From positions 18,573,171 through 18,637,170 of the forward strand of contig NC_133971.1 in NCBI RefSeq assembly GCF_031877795.1: DNA of 64,000 nucleotides, read 5' to 3'. This document shows positions 61,050 to 64,000 of this stretch, one piece after another (the first letter of the stretch is position 1; each line of letters starts with the position of its first letter). Origin of the DNA: Strix aluco (lineage: Eukaryota > Chordata > Aves > Strigiformes > Strigidae). The notes beneath the pieces were generated by a model. That model had not been told where the DNA came from. It saw only the letters and a program-made list of their open reading frames with translations, and ran no database searches. The translations under genes were made by a program, and so were the position numbers.

Positions 61050-61662
61050 TGTACCGGGTCTGGCTGAGCCGGAATTGGTTTTCCCCTGTAGCAGCCCTCA
61101 TGGTGCTGTGTTTTATGTTGGGAGCTGGCAGGGTGTTGATAGCACACTGGTGTTGTGGCTACTGCTGAGTAGTGCTTACACAGCACCAAGGCTCTTTCTG
61201 ACATTTCCCCCCCGCCACAGTGGGACGGGGTGGGCAAGATCTTGGGAGGGGACACAACCAGGACAGCTGACCCGAACTGACCAAAGGGATATTCCAGACC
61301 ATATGACGTCTGCTCAGTATAAAGCTGGGAGAAAGGAGGAAGGGGGTGGGGTCACCCTTGGTCCTCCGAGGCAACCACTACGCGTATGGGAGCCCTGCTT
61401 CCTGAGAAGGCCCGACATCGCCTGTTCATGGGAAGTAGAGAATACATCTGTTTTCTTTTTTTTTGCTTCCGCGCGCGGACCTTTGCTTCGCTTTGCTTAT
61501 ATTAAAACTGCTGTTGTTTTACCCACAAGGGTTGTTTGTTTTTTTTTTTCTATCTTATTTTCTTTCCCCTCTTTGCCCTATTGAGAAAGAAAGATGAAGG
61601 GGGGGGAAGTGATAGAGCGACTTGGTGGGTACCTGGCATTTAGCCAAGGTCAAACCACCACA
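61050..61662 (+). mobile_element. Solo LTR, twin of 7204-7810
   Basis: A 613-bp LTR from TGTACCGGGTCTGGCTGAG to CAAACCACCACA, nearly identical along its whole length to 7204-7810. The left flank TGCAT (61045-61049) and right flank TCCAT (61663-61667) agree in four of five bases, consistent with a mutated 5-bp duplication. TATAAA is at 61318-61323, and ATTAAA at 61501-61506. The main differences are in the T-run and A/G-run lengths and a few CpG positions: this copy has CCGCGCGCGG where the other has CCATGTGTGG, so it has kept CpGs lost in the twin. It is a solo LTR with no viral genes. Confidence 0.93.
61304..61323 (+). promoter_or_regulatory. LTR core promoter: CRE-like site plus TATA box
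   Basis: TGACGTC (61304-61310), 7 bp, then TATAAA (61318-61323), the same as in the twin LTR at 7458-7477. Activity is inferred. Confidence 0.6.
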
Positions 61663-61667
61663 TCCAT

Positions 61668-64000
61668 TTACTTAAAAAGCTGCCTTTTCAGCTAGTATTT
61701 ATACATCAAATTTTAATCAGCATAAATTCTGGGAGATTCAAAGTGCAACACTGTTTTTTGTGACTAGTTTCCGCCTCTGGAAAAGTCATGTTTGGCTTCC
61801 TTGACAACATGATGGGCATACACACACAAAAAATTGTGGGATATCTAGCTATATCTTCAGAATCCTTCTTAATTTTATAGAATAAAGGAATTTTATGCAG
61901 TTTTGCAAGGGAAGCACTGGGGGATTAAACAGAAGGTCGTTTTTTTCACAGTTTGTTTCTATTTCTTCTCTCCTAGGTCCTTACATACCCACCACCTTTC
62001 TAGACACATTCCTCAAGTGTTTTTCCTTCAGCAGAAAATCTGAGTTTTACAGACAAAACAATTTTGAGAATCTAGGGGTTTGCATTTTTGTAAACGAACA
62101 GGCTTTTGGAACAGTGCTTTCATTTTAGTAACTTGTTTAACATTTTGAAAGTGAGTAGGCTTTGCAAGTTAAGAGTTAGTGTGTGTGTACATAGATATAT
62201 CTGTCTATATATGTATGTATACATGAAGGCCTCCATCTTTCTCCTTTCATCCAATTCTGTAAACTAAAAAGCAATAAGAAGAATGTGAGAAGAGAAAGTT
62301 AAAAATCCTACAGTAACTGCCATAAAAATATTAATCTAAAATAATGGTGTTCAAACAATAGAAGGTAACGCATCATTTCTAAAGCAATCTTAAGTAAAAT
62401 CAGTGTAGCTAGTCATGTATAACAAAGGCCTGACACCTTACACAACAAAGGACATAACTAAGATGTCACAGTTAATGACTATCAGAAATGGGAACTGATG
62501 TAAGATGCCTGCCCCTAAATCTATTAGCACCTGAATAAATGCTCTAAGAATTTCTCAATAGGCAGGAAGCCTTTACAGGCTTCTGCTGATACATGTGTGT
62601 CTGGGACAGGAAGAAGGCTCAGCTAAGAAACATTTCTCATCTTTTGCCCAACCCCAGACAATAACAGTATGTGGAAAAGGTAGTACAACGAAGGGATGAA
62701 GAAAACTAGCATCCATCTCATATCTGTTTCTCACATTTTCAACTAGCTCTTTGCCTACTAGAGATTTCATGTCCAGATAGTAAACCCTATCTATGCCTGT
62801 GCTGTCCTTTGGCACACACAGTTATAGTTTTAGAGGTACTTTGCAAGCTGGCTCATGAATAGCTACCCAGGCTGGTCAACAGGAGACAGATTGATTCCTG
62901 TGTTAAATGGTACATCAGGTTTTGTGTGGTTGCAGGTTTTGGGCTTTCTGAAATGAGTTTACCATTCATGCACTGTTGGTAGTTGCCTATGTGCATAAAG
63001 AAAATGGTAGAAAAAAATGTAGGTGAACGGAGCCAATCCATCCAATGAATGGGATTTGTCAGACATGCTAAGCATGAAATGCACGCTGTTATGTGTATTT
63101 TACACTGCCATTTGGTGATCAGACAGCAGGAAATAGTAGTAGAACAGGAAAATGGTATTACATACAAAATAGAGAAATGTTTGTCTCCACTTTCTGAACA
63201 GGGACAGTTCCAGGAGAAACAGAGGAATCAAGATCTTAATGGTGGCCACTGAACAGAACTGTGCTGATGTTAAACATTTTAATATTCACATTCAATCACA
63301 GTGTTACTACTGAAGGTATGGTTCTCAGCTCCATTTTGCAGATTCTTTTTTGTACAGGGGAGGTGCTATGCTTTGCTTTAGTTAATTCCTGTACTTTATT
63401 TACTATTCTTTGTGCCAAAATATTTGTTATGGGGACTTAAAAATTCATGTTCCATTGTACCCGTACTTGCAACTTTTGAACTGCATCAATGAAACACATG
63501 CCAGAACAATTACAAAAACTTGTATGTTCACAGGAGTAAATAATGAATTCAGGTGATGTTGATATATGCTACATGAAATTTACTTTATTTACCAATATAG
63601 TCTTAAAACAGAGATCGGCAAACAGCATGCCAACAATCTTATAATGTCAGTTCAACAGCAGTCCCCATTTTCTACATAATAGTTCAACTTAGTTCAAGAG
63701 TGAGGCAGAGTTTAAACTCCTCTATTTTGCACAAGCTTCTGTGTAGGTATAAGAAATACCTTCTTTCCTTCAGTACACACAAACACACGTGCATGAAGTA
63801 CATCAAAATATCTTTATATGAATGAGATTTGCAAGCAATCTGAGAAAATTAAATGTTATCTTATGTCTGTTACAAAGGTATCCTGGGTAGTTTTCTTTAA
63901 TACTCAGAATTTCTGAAGTTTGAAACAAAGCTTTCCTAAAAACCAAAAAGTGAGTCTTCTGTTAGATCTTCAGTTGATTAATGTGACATGCTTTCAGAGT
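61668..64000. other. Unique DNA to the window end, no gene seen
   Basis: AT-rich with short GT and TATG microsatellites near 62178-62225. Frames are at most 104 residues with no domains. Confidence 0.5.

Noticed and set aside
1..64000. CRISPR arrays, bacterial operons, tRNA or rRNA genes
   Set aside because: No regularly spaced identical repeats with unique spacers, and no cloverleaf or rRNA core sequences seen. The base composition and repeats are those of a bird genome.

Overview
This window reads as a repeat-rich, gene-free stretch of a bird chromosome. The main evidence is the repeats. There are about ten fragments of CR1, the dominant avian/reptilian non-LTR retrotransposon, recognised by its reverse-transcriptase motifs ([33 protein letters not shown]) and by its 3' tail of short ATTCTGTG-type repeats. 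There are also about a dozen avian-type endogenous-retrovirus long terminal repeats (LTRs). I found no host protein-coding gene, tRNA, rRNA, CRISPR array or bacterial feature. The long open frames are either CR1 reverse transcriptase, its antisense shadows, or chance frames in low-complexity DNA. The species cannot be fixed from the sequence alone.

Layout: 1-742 CR1 3' half; 743-1194 truncated minus-strand LTR; 1767-1996 AT-rich satellite; 4770-6600 old minus-strand CR1 pieces split by a solo LTR (4800-5546); 7204-7810 solo LTR; 8362-9612 CR1 split by a minus-strand LTR (8780-9462); 10601-11995 CR1 with a younger CR1 inside it; 15978-16230 and 18856-19219 solo LTRs; 19915-21551 CR1 with a smaller CR1 inside it, abutting an LTR remnant; 25231-25372 CCCTCT hexamer tract; 26300-27148 long solo LTR; 33111-35299 the largest CR1 (2.2 kb, most of ORF2); 36345-36719, 38103-38382 and 40317-40431 CR1 tails; 42870-43428, 44502-45222 and 57500-58072 solo LTRs; 58380-59430 CR1 ORF1 and ORF2 pieces in opposite orientations; 61050-61662 a near copy of the 7.2 kb LTR. 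Between these lie kilobases of AT-rich unique DNA in which I see no supported gene.

The LTRs are the most precisely defined features. Six carry exact 5-bp target-site duplications that fix their ends to the base (CCACT, AGTAT, GTTCC, GATAG, GGTAA, GTATG). One has a 5-bp duplication with one mismatch and one a 4-bp duplication. No gag, pol or env is visible, so these are solo LTRs left after recombination between the two ends of a provirus. Several share a U3 core with a CRE-like site 7 bp upstream of a TATA box.

The nested insertions give a relative history. CR1 copies ending in a '[11 protein letters not shown]'-type C-terminus interrupt two other CR1 types, and LTRs interrupt the older CR1 copies. 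The one non-repeat item I could not explain away is a pair of short exon-like segments at 51315-51539 with good splice signals, which is weakly supported. I did not find an undescribed biological system here.
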